This document shows positions 1-11,628 of a DNA stretch of 64,000 bases, one piece after another. The DNA is from Selaginella moellendorffii. Taxonomy: Eukaryota > Streptophyta > Lycopodiopsida > Selaginellales > Selaginellaceae. Both the position numbers and the translations under genes were made by a program. Position 1 is the stretch's first letter; each line of letters begins with the position of its first letter. The DNA lies in the NCBI RefSeq assembly GCF_000143415.4, contig NW_003314353.1:446513-510512 (forward strand). The letters are read 5' to 3'. Below the pieces are notes generated by a model that saw nothing but the letters and a program-made list of their open reading frames with translations, was not told the origin of the DNA and made no database searches.

Positions 1-230
1 TTGGGAAAATGGGGGGCCTAACGAAAAAATATGGGTTCTCCCCCAACCAGCAGGGTAAAAAATTGGGGTTTAGACCCAACCGGGTTGCAAAGTAAGGCCA
101 ACCCTCCAACCGGGGGTTAGCCCAACCCCCAAGTGGGTGGGCCATGTTTAACCTCCCCCCTTTCCTTTTTAAAAATTGGGAAACCCCAATTTTCCCTTTT
201 TCCCCCCCCCCCCCCCCCCCCCCCGCCCTA
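1..230. other. Low-quality contig end with homopolymers
   Basis: The sequence consists of runs of G, C, A and T that look like a stretched, badly called read end, finishing in about 20 consecutive C near 205-224. No ORF or recognised repeat is visible. Ordinary sequence starts at about 230. This is most likely an assembly or sequencing artefact rather than biology. Confidence 0.6.
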
Positions 231-2481
231 TCAGGAACACATGCTTTGGGCTTTCACCCTTAGTACCAGGAGTTAGTCTCTGGGACAAGTTCAAAACTTA
301 CTAAATATAGAATGTCCCTAGATTGCGAATTTAGACACAGGACGAACACAATTGTTCTCTAAGATAAGCTCAAAACTTACTAAATATAGAATGTCCCTAG
401 ATTGCTAATTTGGACACAGGACGAACACCATTGTGTTCAAGACAATCTCTACATTTTGTAGATATTCCAAATGAGTAAATCTAGACACTTTCCATAAATA
501 GCATTTAGGACCAGAATGAGACTAACACAAAGGGCATAATAGCAAGAGTGTTTGGCAAACACAGTAAGTTATCATCTAACAAATCTTAAGGGACCAATCT
601 TAATATCGCAAGGGTTCTTGATACTAGCAAATGCAAGCCAATGACATAAGTTTCTCAAACCAGGCTGAGTATGCTCAACAAAAAACACATAGGGTTCCTA
701 CTTTATGTTCATCCAATTTCATTACATGGTTTTTGACCAGTTTCTCAACTAACTCAAGTGGGAACTGATAATGGGTCTAGCAATACCAACCTCCTACAAT
801 TGTGGCAGTAAAGAAAGAATATCTAAAAGGATTAGCTAATAGGTAACTTTCAATATTTGAAGTCACATTTGCGACACTCTTCCCCCCTTAGGGAAAATCA
901 ACGTCTTTGTCGATACATACTCGAGTCTAGACTATTAGCAAGGAAAGAACTCTAGAAAAAGTTCACAGTGATCACACTATGTGATAAATGCACCAACTTA
1001 AATGAGTTAAGGTAACTTTTTGGTCTAACACAGATGCACTACCAACCCAAACACTTTCTGGCCATCGCCGACAAGGAAATGACTAATAGAGTTAACGACC
1101 CTTGTTGCTTTGGGTGTCACCTAGCTTACAAAAGTGTGATATGCCTCTACCTATAGAGACATAAAGAGAGAAGCCAAAGGCCCTAACTCTCTTGAGCAAA
1201 GAAACCAAACTCGTTGGTAAGGTTTAGATAGACTATTGTAAACAAGTAGTTAGAGTTGTTTACACGGTCATGCCCTTTTGAACGATATAAAAAACATCAA
1301 CAGAGAGGCAGGTAATATATAGTAGCTACCCCATGACTAAAGATTTCAAAATGCACTTGAAGTGCCAAAGCCAGTTTGCCTATACTGGCCTAAATTCAAA
1401 GATCAATAAATGGACAATATCAAAGTTAGAGATAATGATATTTTAGAGACTTAATTATCAATGAATAAAGCTTAGATTAGAACACAAAAGTATTCCAAGT
1501 AAGTTATCATCTGATAAACCAGTACTAGAGCACATGACCCACCAAGATCACTATAGCTGGAAACCATAGGATTTACTATCTAACAAAATTCAATAGCTAA
1601 TGTATCATTAATAAAACTCAATGATAAAACTTAACTATCAAAGATTTCATATAGCATGCTAAACAACTTATAAAATACAACTAAAGAACACAAAGTATTA
1701 TTGACTGGTAAGAAAGATGCTTGTGAATGTATCACCCAAAGATAATAACATTCAATCTATCAAAACCAACTATAGCAACAATCAATAAAACAAAGTGAAT
1801 GCCACAAATTAACAAACACTTGTTTATGCCAACTATCGCACTAGCCAATCTATATAGATCCTAGTCAACAATACCAAGGAACCAGAGTTGCTTAAGCAAG
1901 TATTGGCAACATTCTATTGATGTCTTAAACCCAAGAGACCAATCCAGAGCAAACTACAAAGAACATCTAGTAATGTGAAAAGCCATAAACTATCAAAGAA
2001 AATAACTAACTATCATGAAAGATCATCAATTATCCCATCAATAAAGAGATACATAATCATTATCGAAGAAAGAGTCCACCATTCCGAAAAACAACAAACC
2101 ATTTTAAATCAACAATAATCAAGCAAAACTCTTAACGAGAACAATCAACTATCCCAAGATAATAATCATTCATCACCAATGATTGTTAGATGCAAAAGTT
2201 AACTTCAATATTGAAGTTAATAAGTCAAAATGCCTTCCCCAACAACTTTAAACAAATTGACCGCAAGCATAAGAATTCAAGAAACTAAAGCTCGAAAAAG
2301 TCTATAACCATGTTTTGCCTAACAATGATCACAAGTCTTGCATGAACTAACTTTAATGCTAAAGAAAAAATCATGTTACAACCCACAATATCCTCTTCAA
2401 CACATTCATAAACTAAATTTCATAATGCAAAGTTAATGAAGAACATTTCTACATCAATCCAAAAGCCAAGCACAACAAAGC
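230..2481. mobile_element. AT-rich decayed retroelement sequence related to 58.5-59.0 kb
   Basis: There is no coding potential. Positions about 600-870 resemble 58720-58980 in direct orientation (shared phrases include ACATAAGTTTCTCA and TAGCAATACCAACCTC). Positions about 300-590 match 58500-58710 in reverse complement. The stretch is therefore a rearranged old copy of the internal region of the element called D here. A perfect 22-bp palindrome lies at 2199-2220. Family and boundaries cannot be set from this window alone. Confidence 0.5.
286..444. repeat. 79-bp tandem duplication
   Basis: Two adjacent copies share TCAAAACTTACTAAATATAG (starting at 291 and 370), followed by AATGTCCCTAGATTGC and a GACACAGGACGAACAC block, offset by 79 bp with a few substitutions. 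The same sequence occurs in reverse complement near 58640-58710, so the unit belongs to a dispersed retroelement family. Confidence 0.7.
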
Positions 2482-4948
2482 TATATGACTTGGTCAAAGT
2501 GACCAAGTGGAAAGGACACCTAAAGGAAATGAATAGTGTCAAGGCAATGGTATGGTGAGTCTAAGAAAGTAGTCTCTAGTAAAAACCCATAAGAGGGTCA
2601 CAAAGTTGGGCTGTGGATAGAGCCCATAACAAAAAATGTTAAAGAGATTTACTAGGGGGAATACCTTCCAAACTTGGCAAAGCAAAATCTTTGCTATGGA
2701 ATCGAAAGAATACCTCGAGGATGAAGGTAGTGATCCTATGTTGCTTGGTGCAATAATCAAAGGATAGGAGCAAAAGACTAGTGGCCAAGAAAGAGCCATA
2801 CAAATCATTGGAAGGAATCCAAATGGCAAAGTTATGGGAGGAACACTAATGTGTTGGACGTTAACGGATTGTGGGAAAAGCAATATATTTCTAAGGATGG
2901 ATTCCCAAATACTCCGATTTGGTGAAAGTGGGAGCTTCAAGGGAAGGAGCAGCAAGGTAACTAAATGATAAGGCTGTGGACAACCTTAGCATAAATTATG
3001 ATAACTGAAACTTAATGTCAAAGGTGGCACGAAATAAAAGAGAGGATGGACTGGGAAGTAGAGTTTGCACAATATGTGCAATACAAGTGTCAGAAACACC
3101 TAGGAAATTGATTTTGGGAAATCAAAATTAAAAGTTCCAAACTGCAATAGTTATATCGATAAAAGTTAAAACTACTCGAGAATGAGTAGTGGGATTGAGA
3201 TAGTGAATATGTCTCTAACGAGTTTAGCAAAAACTAAAGCAATAAAGGAAGAGAATCACCACAAGTGGTCAAATGAGTCTCTATGTTAGAGAGACTATGC
3301 TCTTTAAAGGATAGACAAAGCATGGTGGGCCTTAAGTGTCAAACCATTGACAAATATTAGCTTGGTGCTAAAGATGGAAAGAGTAATACTTGATGGTATT
3401 ACTTTATAAAATGATTTATCATTCGATAAGGACATCAAACTTTATCTATGGGTGATGGAGTTATGAGACACAAATCCCTAAGCCCCAAAGTGGAGTCAAA
3501 AGGGTGCCATGTGGTAGTGGTTGAAATAGAAGTCAAATGAGTATAAGACGTTTAGACTAAAAGCTCTGACTTGGATAGTCAAAAGTGGGAGTGGAACTCC
3601 TAACGAAGTGCTTTAGGAACGAGCACGAAGTAAGCAGCAAGTGAGTCTCTAGAAAAGGGACACAAAAGGACCAATACATAACACATGGAAGTGTTGAAAT
3701 GGAATCTGAGATGGAGTCTGAGAAAGAGTCTAAGATGGAGTCCAAGAAGGAGTCCAAGTTAGACCCAAGAAGGAGCCCGAGATAGACATGAGAAGGAGTT
3801 CGAGATGAAGTCCAAGATGGACTTAAGAAGGAGTTCGAGATGGACCCGAGATGGAGTTCGAAATGGAGTCCGAAATGGACCCGAGATGGAGTCCAAAGTC
3901 GAGTCCGACTCTGACTCTAACTCCAACTCCAACTCCGACTTCTAGTCTGACTCCGACTCCGACTCCGAGGGTGAAATCCCAAAGCATTCATCTCCCAGAC
4001 CCTGGGGGATTTAGTGAGCTCCAAAAGTATAGTAGGGGGAGGACTCCAGTGAAGCCAATTTAGCTAGGAAAGACTAGTATAACCAAAGAAGGCTATACCC
4101 ACATGGTGGGTGATAATAAAACCACTGAGGAGTCCAAAGCTAGAGTGAATATGGACAGACAAGCAAGGTAATTTGGTGAAGTATTCAAGAGTTGGCTTTA
4201 GCTCCCCCTGGAGATTGAATGGTCAATGCTCTCAATCAAAGTGTAGGTGGCACTACCTACTTGGATACCTAGCATGGCTTATCGGAACTTCACTCTAGCC
4301 ACATGGCTAGGGCACCTAAAAGCAAAAGGTGGGGAAAGTATCCACGAGGCTTGCGTAGGGCCATGGTGTTTCAAAATGTCATCCCCAAAGTCCCAGACCG
4401 TGAAAAGAAGGAGGAGTAGTCCTCTAGTATAATGACCAAAGATACGGTCACATAATAAGGACGTCCCAAAGGACAATGGGACTTAGTGGTCGGGCCTTTG
4501 GGCCTTGCCCCAATGGCAATGTTAGCAAGCACAACCATCAATGAGGACTTGGTGGGAACATTAGAGAAGGGTGTTCCCCATGACTTCAAGCATCCTAAGG
4601 ATGCTACGGTGTGGTCATGGGATGACCACTCATGGATAGATGGCTCAGTCTTTGAGAGATGGGACTATGAGGTAGGTGGTCTTAGACCACCGGTATGACA
4701 AAGATGAATGGGTATTGCCTTAGTATAACGAGCTGATATATTGGTAGTACCTTTGGGTGTCAGTCAAGGGATCAAACACATGGAGTATTGGACCAAGTGC
4801 AAAAGCTAAGTGGCATAGATGCCATTCACAGGGCTAACAAGTCCCTAAGTCCAGAATAGGACTTATGGAGGTTATGAGTGAAACTCCTTTAACTAGTCAG
4901 AGGCGTGATTAAGTGACTAAAGTAGAATGGAAAAATTAGTTGCTTATA
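2482..4948 (+). mobile_element. Diverged copy of the hairpin-rich non-coding LTR element (3' part plus 3' LTR)
   Basis: From 2482 the sequence follows the 3' internal region of the element at 52146-53175 (start phrase TTGGTCAAAGTGACCAAGTG). From 3462 to 4948 it follows that element's LTR, including the GAGTCC/GAGATG hexamer array (about 3700-3975) and the end GAAAAATTAGTTGCTTATA. Most differences are C-to-T or G-to-A, including the terminal TG that has become TA, which fits decay of methylated cytosines. No 5' LTR is visible; the 5' half has been replaced by other repeat sequence. ORFs here are fragments without a recognisable product. Confidence 0.75.
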
Positions 4949-5385
4949 GATTCCCTGCTAAGTGGAAGGGACCATATTTACAGTAAGTTGGACCACAAGT
5001 TTATAAGGTTCGGCATAACATCCAACAAGCTGATCCTCCAAAAATTGTGTAGCTAAAACGCTTCATAAAAAGGGATCAAGAACAACTAGCACCAGCTATA
5101 GATCCACCAATACCACATCCTAATGTTCCTCTAGATCTCGGCCTGTCCACAGGAAAACCATGATTGTCTTCCATCATTTCGAGAAAAGGGGATGATATGA
5201 GGTCCACGTGTATGGCTACAATGCTATATGTTAATATTAGTATAGTGGGATTTTGGTAACTGTTAGATTGGTTTCAATTCGGACCATTCACTCATGTATA
5301 TAACCTATGGTTTTATGGCTAATTGATATGCATATTTCTGTATTCCATTTCTATATTTCATACACTCACACACACACACACACAC
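4949..5385 (+). mobile_element. Ty3/gypsy pol tail and LTR ('LTR-E') remnant
   Basis: Positions 4949-5160 translate, with stops, to the C-terminal segment of a gypsy integrase (KWKGPY, then YKVRHNIQQADPPKIV and LKRF). A purine tract GAGAAAAGGGGA at 5181-5192 is followed by TGATATGAGGTCC at 5193, the start of an LTR running to about 5370. Reverse-complement copies of this LTR occur at about 36175-36326 and 37066-37213. So this is the 3' end of an old gypsy element. The pol tail reads in one frame apart from two stops. Confidence 0.6.
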
Positions 5386-5720
5386 ATACATATTTTAGAA
5401 AAATACATAATACATATTTTCTTTCATGATTTTATTTAAAATAAGATTTGTATATATGGAAATTATGGTTGCTTGCAAGTTCCCTGCTTAGTGGAAGGGA
5501 CCATATGTATCAAACACATACATTTGTGATATGTATATATATATGTGTGTGTGTATATGTATATATATGTGTATATGTGTATGTGTGTATGTATGTATAT
5601 GTATATATATACACCTTATAAACTTGCTGTCCAACTTACTTTAAAAGTTGTGTGTGTGTGTGTATGTATATATGTGTATATACTTATCGCCTGTGTATAT
5701 ATAAGATAGCGTAGGATATG
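5353..5720. repeat. CA/TG and TA microsatellites
   Basis: A (CA)n tract at about 5353-5390 is followed by a mixed (TG)n/(TA)n tract at about 5520-5610 and further TG/TA repeats at 5650-5705. Around them, 5461-5511 repeats the sequence of 4935-4985 directly, and 5612-5650 repeats 4983-5020 inverted, so the microsatellites sit inside a small rearranged duplication. Confidence 0.75.
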
Positions 5721-5817
5721 CCCCCAACTACCCGGGATTACATCGAACTAACTAGTGGCATAGTAGAATCTTTTAAAGCCTAGACTGCAAGTTTAGGATC
5801 CCAATCAAATACCAAAT

Positions 5818-7031
5818 TGTATATATATATATATACATGTATGACTTTTACCTAGGTAACATATAGACTGTACATATTTGGGATTAAATTTAGTCTTTCC
5901 CTTTTTATATATAAACAATATTTAAACCCTACCTATTTCTATATCCCAAAACACTCACATCAGAGGCATTACAATTTGGTAAAGCTTTTTGGCAATGCTT
6001 TACTAAGTGTTTAGGATTGTATTTTTTATTTTTATTTCTTCATTTTATTTAAGATTTATATCTATGTTATCTTTTTACTAGATTTAGGATTGCATTTATT
6101 AAATTTATTCTTCCTTTTCAATTTCCATTATATTCTCTTTTTTACCATACCACACGCAATATATTAGTGTGTTGTTGTCACCAACTTCCATATGATGTGA
6201 TTATATAATGACTTATATTCTTGATGTCTTGTCATATGTTCAAGGATCAAGCGTATGGGAAGACAATATGTATGACCTTGAGTGGATTTTGAATTATAAT
6301 GAGAAATTTAATTATTATGGAAATAACTTTGGAGAGAAGTTGGAAGTTTTATAAAGTGTCAATCATTTAATCTCTCATTAGATTCTTTCTCTTTGCCTTC
6401 TACTTTTTCCCAGCATTTTCTTTTGTTTTTACCATTGCCACTCTTTAGATTTCTAGTGTTTTTTCCTCATCTACAATTTCATTTTCCTAGCATATTGATA
6501 TTTGTGATTCTTATGATTCTCATTCTCAATCTAATATTGAGTTAAGTATTTTTTATACTTCTCATACTAATCTGGATGTTAAGTATGTATGTGAAGTTGA
6601 GAATCTTGCTTTTATTTCTTTGGCAAAATCTTTTATCAATTCTAACTTTAAGTATAGTTAAGTCAATAGTTTTGGGTGTAAGTGCTATTGAGAGTATTTG
6701 TTTTACTGTTGTTGTTAAAGAGTTTATATATTCCTTTGAAAGTGTGAACTTTTCTATTAATTGTTTTATCTTAAGTGTTGATTTGTGTATTGAGGAGGTT
6801 GATGAATCTTTGAATCATTTTGTGGCGGCTAAAGTATTTTATAATAGCAAATACTTTATTTTCTTTTCTTTGAGTATATTTACTTTTTCATATTTCCCCA
6901 CTTTTGCCTTAACAACTATTGAATATTCCTCTTTTCATACTTATTTTTCCACATTTTTTCTTTTACAGTATATTTTCCTTAATTTTTCTTCCTTTCTCAT
7001 CTTTGCCCTGATATTTTTTTTTTCTTCATAA
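5818..7031 (+). mobile_element. Old copy of LTR element D (LTR 5818-5973 plus leader and gag-like region)
   Basis: The LTR-like segment starts TGTATATATA and ends near CATTACA at 5973, followed by ATTTGGTA, a degenerate primer-binding site. It matches about 46571-46990 and 59625-59798 (shared GGATTAAAT and TATATCC blocks). Downstream, 6230-6350 and 6580-6700 match 55120-55260 and 55470-55600. In both copies the same frame encodes WEDN-Y-LEW/DWIL and VENLxFxSLxKSxINS. The 151-codon ORF at 6576-7031 lies partly in another frame and is rich in Phe, Ile and Ser, so it is probably not a real protein. Confidence 0.55.
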
Positions 7032-8250
7032 AAAGGGTAAAGATGATGAATGTCTAAAAACATTATCATTTTGAGAAAGTTTACATTAAATATTTATGAT
7101 TCATAAATATAAATATTTATGATTTATAATTATAAACTTCTGTTAGCTACTATGCTTTATAAGTGTCTAAGAAACTATTGAAAATCAATCTATAATATAT
7201 ATTTCTCTCTATATTAAAAACATTTATTAAATATTATTTTAATTTTAATTTTATTAAGAAATAGATTTTAAGTTAGATTTATTTTTATATTTATCTATCT
7301 ATTTTTGAGTTTATTAGTATTTAATTTTAATGTATTCCCATTATCTTTGTATGTTTTGTTCTAATATTTCAAAACTAAATCAATTTATTTAATTTTATAT
7401 TTATATATTTATAAATATATTTTTACTAAATTGTATCTTTCTTTATAATATTTAAGACATTGCCTAATTTAAAAGTGAGTGCCAACAGTTGATCATTAAG
7501 TTATGTAAAAACAAAGATGATGGCCATTATTACATAAATTTATTGATATAATTTATTTAATTTGGTTTTATTGATGAAAAAAGCATTTAGTTTGTATTTA
7601 TATAGAAAAATAAATTTGTTTTACCATAAACTATATCTATTAATTAAATATTAAAATATAGTTGATAAATACTTTGAAGGTTCTCTTATGTATTTTTTTA
7701 AGATTCAATATTATTTTTAATTTTTTTAAAAAATAGAGAAACTTTTAATTTAGTTATTAAAGTTTTTTATTAATTAGTTGACAAAAGAGTTGATACCACC
7801 TACACAACTCTTTGGAGTTAAATTTGTATTTTCATTTTGCTAAAGTACATTTTAGTGGTGATGCCAAAAACAATAGAAGATACATTTAATACCAAAATTT
7901 TAAATCATCCAAATATTATAAACATTCAATCATAGCATTAGATGTAGATCATAAATTTAAAGTAAAAATAATTACTAATAATTTTAATCATAAATTAAAG
8001 AATTAAAAATATATTTAAATAAAATAATTTTTAAAGATATTAGTGACTTGAAACAACCAAAAATTTAAAGAAAATATATTACAATATATTTCTAATATAT
8101 TTCTCATTTAATAGTACTAAAAAATATTCTACTTAAATTTTTTTATCATTTTTAAAACATTAGTTAAGTTATAGGTTTGCTCTGGTATTCAAATAATTTA
8201 ATGGAATATACTAAAATATTTTTCTGCTCTACCAACTCTCCACATGCCCA
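7032..8250. other. AT-rich stretch with no recognised gene
   Basis: This is extremely AT-rich DNA with short palindromes (for example arms ATATTTATGA / TCATAAATAT near 7096-7116) and no sustained ORF. It may be the decayed remainder of element D. I see no RNA gene or terminal repeats. Confidence 0.5.
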
Positions 8251-8502
8251 AAAACAAGTGAGCAAGGGTATGGAACTATAAAAGTCACTTTGCTAAGCAG
8301 AGTGTGTATAATAATCAGGTGATGTCTTGGATGTTGACACTATGAGGCACTCTTAGATTGGTTAGTGTTGAGGTTTTGCAGTGCATTGCCATTGATAGAT
8401 TCGACTTGCTTGCCAATAAACGATAGAGAATTGTAGATTAATCCTGTATAGAAGCTTGAGTTTTCATAAGAAAAGAAAGACCCGCATTTGCACAGGTAAC
8501 TC

Positions 8503-8876
8503 ATGGCTTCAGGCCGACCTGATGCTAAGCTCTTCTCCTTCGGATTGGCGGGAGAGATTTATCACCTAGGAAGCAATGCAAAAGGAGATGTTCTTCACTT
8601 CAGGAAACCCCCTCTACTTTCTCTATAGGGATTCTGCCCACTTGGAAGTTGCCATGATCCCAAGGATACCAAGTTCTACATGGATTTCATGAACTTTGCG
8701 ATGATAAACTCAAGAGCTTGGCAGGCTGCTTCCATGGATCTGTGGAGGAGAACCTCCAGCTGTTTAGAAGGATGCTCAAGGAGTGTGTCAAGCTGGACTA
8801 CGTTCTTTCCTTTTTCTTTGTTTGTTCCATATCTTGTTTTTTCAGGGATGGGCAAAGAGGTGATTAGAGGATTCAT
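8503..8876 (+). pseudogene. Unrecognised genic fragment, possibly PPR-like
   Basis: GC content rises here compared with the AT-rich flank. The frame from the ATG at 8503 is broken by a TAG at about 8629. In an overlapping frame at about 8733-8800 the peptide ENLQLFRRMLKECVKLDYVL resembles one pentatricopeptide repeat. No neighbouring repeats support this, so the family call is weak. The 8250-8500 and 8880-9130 flanks show nothing identifiable. Confidence 0.25.
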
Positions 8877-9133
8877 ATGAGAAGATCATGAGATGTAGAG
8901 TGACTTCCATAGCCACGAGCTTCACACCTCAAAGTTCCACCATCAGCAGCAGCACGGGAATGCGTTGGAATTAAATGAAGCTCTACTTGTCGCTTCAAGT
9001 TGACGCATGTAGTAAGTTTATACTAATTATCTCTAATTTGCAAAGCAATTTTATAACACAAGCACTTCTCAATATCAAATGAATTATTTTGTGATGATCC
9101 AATGAAACCATGAAATAATAGACTCTAACTTGC

Positions 9134-9293
9134 TTAGTTCTTGATGCAGAGGTCCTTGCTCCATTTCCAGTCAAACTGGCATTGGTGGCACTTGTTGTTG
9201 TACGAGTACCAATTGCTCGAGCAACTCATGCACTTGCTTCCACTCCACTTCCATCTGGAGAGGCATTGGTGGCAATTGTTACTATACTAGTAT
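9134..9293 (-). pseudogene. C-terminal half of a secreted Cys-rich repeat peptide, cut off by the gypsy element
   Basis: Read on the minus strand from the LTR edge at 9293 to the TAA at 9134-9136, this encodes Cys/Trp-rich repeats with CHQC, WKWS, KCMSC, NWYSYNNKCHQC and a second WKWS, ending LCIKN. The pattern continues the motif of the N-terminal half at 17504-17666 in the same frame. Five bases at each outer LTR edge (AGTAT and AATAC on the plus strand) differ only by two transitions, consistent with an aged target-site duplication. The function is unknown. It resembles small secreted Cys-rich plant peptides only in general composition. Confidence 0.7.
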
Positions 9294-9526
9294 TGTTATG
9301 ATCTGGTGCAAAAAGATAGAGATCTAGTCTTCTTAGACTACACTACACCTCCTCTTGAGATTCCTCACCACCCAACCACCCCCGAGCTACCTCAAAAGCT
9401 CCACTGCGCCGCTGCTCCACTGTGAGCCTTAAGGTAGGTTTAATCCCTTACCCTAACATGCCTTAATATACCCTTGAGCCTCCCTTTGACCAATGTTGAC
9501 CACATGGTCAAAGCTGGTGCCTAACA
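9294..9526 (-). repeat. 3' LTR of element A
   Basis: This 233-bp sequence runs TGTTATGATC...GCCTAACA and closely matches 17280-17503. A third, truncated copy in plus orientation lies at about 13675-13859. Substitutions between the LTRs are numerous, so the insertion is old. Confidence 0.85.
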
Positions 9527-9681
9527 AGTCTTCCTCCCCAACAAAGTCCTTATCCCAAGGACAAATTGTACCAGTGATCACCCTTTTTAGGGAACCCTAC
9601 TCAAACTCTTAGTCCATCTTCCACAGCCGTATACATCAAGGAGGCCTTGGGCCTATCACTTCGAGATAATACACCTTTCAA

Positions 9682-11025
9682 CTAGTTGATATAAAATACC
9701 AGATGAATTTTCACCCTAGCTAGCAGCCGCACCCAATAAGCTACTTTACCAATGCGCTCCAACACTTCATATGGACCAGCATATCGATGGGAAAGTATAT
9801 TACTCTTCCCTATTCGTAAAGGCACTAAGGTGTTCCACCGCTCACTTGATAGAAAGATCACTCGCACGAAGACAAAATCACCCACCTTATATTCCCAGAA
9901 TTGGCAATGCTCATTAGCAAACTTCTTCGCTCTATCTTGAGTTGCTTGCAAATTTTGTTTACACACCACCAAAATTTTATCAAGTTCTGTGGCTAGATCA
10001 GTTGCATCACAATCAAGCTTATCTTGAATGTCCTTACTCAAATGCAATCCCAACTCCACTACTGTTCGAGGATGCCTTCCAAACATGGCAAAGTAAGGAT
10101 TTAGCTTGGTTCCACTATGTTGGCTATTGTTGTAAGAAAATTACACTAACAGAATATATAAATCCCACTGTCCTTACATTTGACCAACACTACAACATAG
10201 CATATCTGTAAGCAACCAAAGAGAACGACTCAAGAGATGATCCATGAGGTTCAAATATAAAGGGAAAGGGCCTATGAATAAAAGTGCACCCCCTTTTCCA
10301 ATCGGTTAAGGGTCTTGGGATACTTAGGGTTAAATGTCTTTGGGTTTGAATAGTACTGGGTTGAGTGACCTCCCGGGAAGTCCAAACTCAAGAGCTTACA
10401 ATATCCTCCACTACCTGATTCACACGCTAGGTTTGCCCATCCATCTGAGGATGATCTCCATTTGAAAGTTTCAAAATCACTTGCATAACCTTCATAAAGC
10501 TCTTCCAAAATCCATTTATGAACTTTGAATCTTAATCACTTATGATGTCTTTTGGCAAACCAAAATCAAAAAAAACCTTCTCCAAGTAGATTGCAGCCAA
10601 GTCTAAGGCAATGACAGTCTTCTGAAGAGCCAATAACTGCACATACTTCATCAACTGATCCACTATGACTCATACTTGCTCTTTTTACCTCTGTATTCAT
10701 AGCAAACAAGTGACGAAGTCCATAGAAATATTACACCAACAGCTTTGAGGAATAGGTAAAGGTTGCAAAAGTCCCCTCGGCTTCTCCTGTGGCACTTTAA
10801 CCCGCTGATAGAGCTCACATGATTTACAATACTCGAGGATATTAGCCTTCATATTCCTCCAATTAAAATTGCACTTAATCAACTCATATTTCTTCTTCCC
10901 CCCAAAATGACTAGCCTTTGGACGATCATGATAGTGGAATAAAACTTGAGTAATTAACGCATCCACCTGTGGCAAATAAACATGGCCATTGTAGTAAAGA
11001 ATCCCATCCACCAATGAGAAAGGGG
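9682..11025 (-). pseudogene. Gypsy integrase region (element A), broken
   Basis: The minus-strand segment at 11014-10697 carries the N-terminal zinc-binding region of a gypsy integrase (HYHDRPKASHFGGKK, then CKSCELYQR) and the start of the catalytic core (SMDFVTCLL). The core at 10690-10100 is shattered. The C-terminal part reads at 10086-9682 (VGDFVFVRV, HRYAGPYEVLERIGKVAYWVRL). It continues the pol frame that stops at 14205 once the inserted block is ignored. It cannot be functional because of stops and frameshifts. Confidence 0.75.
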
Positions 11026-11059
11026 CAAAGGGGTCAAAAAAGCAAAAGTTCTTTGTGAA

Positions 11060-11258
11060 GAATTATAAAAAAAACCCTACAATCAAGTGATCACTCCTTT
11101 AGCCAATTGGCTTAGAGTGTAAGGGATAGGATTTTAGCATTTCTTTGATACCAATGTTAGGATCTTATCCCTTACACCCTAAGCCAACTGACTAAAGGGG
11201 TGATCACTTTATTGTAGAGCCCTTTCTTTATCCTATTATTCTGACCTGATGCCTAACA
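11060..11258. repeat. Head-to-head LTR-B palindrome, left boundary of the inserted block
   Basis: A 104-bp LTR-like unit at 11155-11258 (TGTTAGGATC...GCCTAACA) faces a partial inverted copy at about 11065-11139. A 15-bp spacer between them is, on the minus strand, TTGGTATCAAAGAAA, a tRNA-iMet-type primer site. Just beyond 11258, AATCCTCCCCTTCTT is a polypurine tract on the minus strand. The same arrangement recurs at 14040-14193. So this is a very short-LTR retroelement family (LTR-B) caught as inverted ends. Confidence 0.65.
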
Positions 11259-11628
11259 ATCCTCCCCTTCTTAAGGAATGATTGTCTGTGATCATACTTA
11301 GGTCACCCTTTGGTCATCATGGTCCTTCTCTTAGGGTCTACCAAATCTTGGTTCTCCCTCTAGAATCACCATGTTGGATATTCCTTCAAAATATTCCTAC
11401 CTCATTTGTTAGCCATGAGAGTCGAACTTTGAATCCCATGGAGCAATGCTATTCCACATATGAGCAAAAGTTACTCTTTATTGTTCATGCTTTATGGACG
11501 TGGCGGCATTATCTTTATGGTGTAATGTTCGTGGTGTTGAAGGATCACAAACCACTTGTGTATCTTTTCACACAAAAGGAGTTGAACACTAAGCAAGCTC
11601 ATTGGATGGTCAACCTCATGAAGTTTGG

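Noticed and set aside
6576-7031. 151-codon hydrophobic ORF as a membrane protein
   Set aside because: It lies in AT-rich decayed element D sequence. The frame conserved with the second copy is a different one, and the hydrophobicity follows from T-rich composition.
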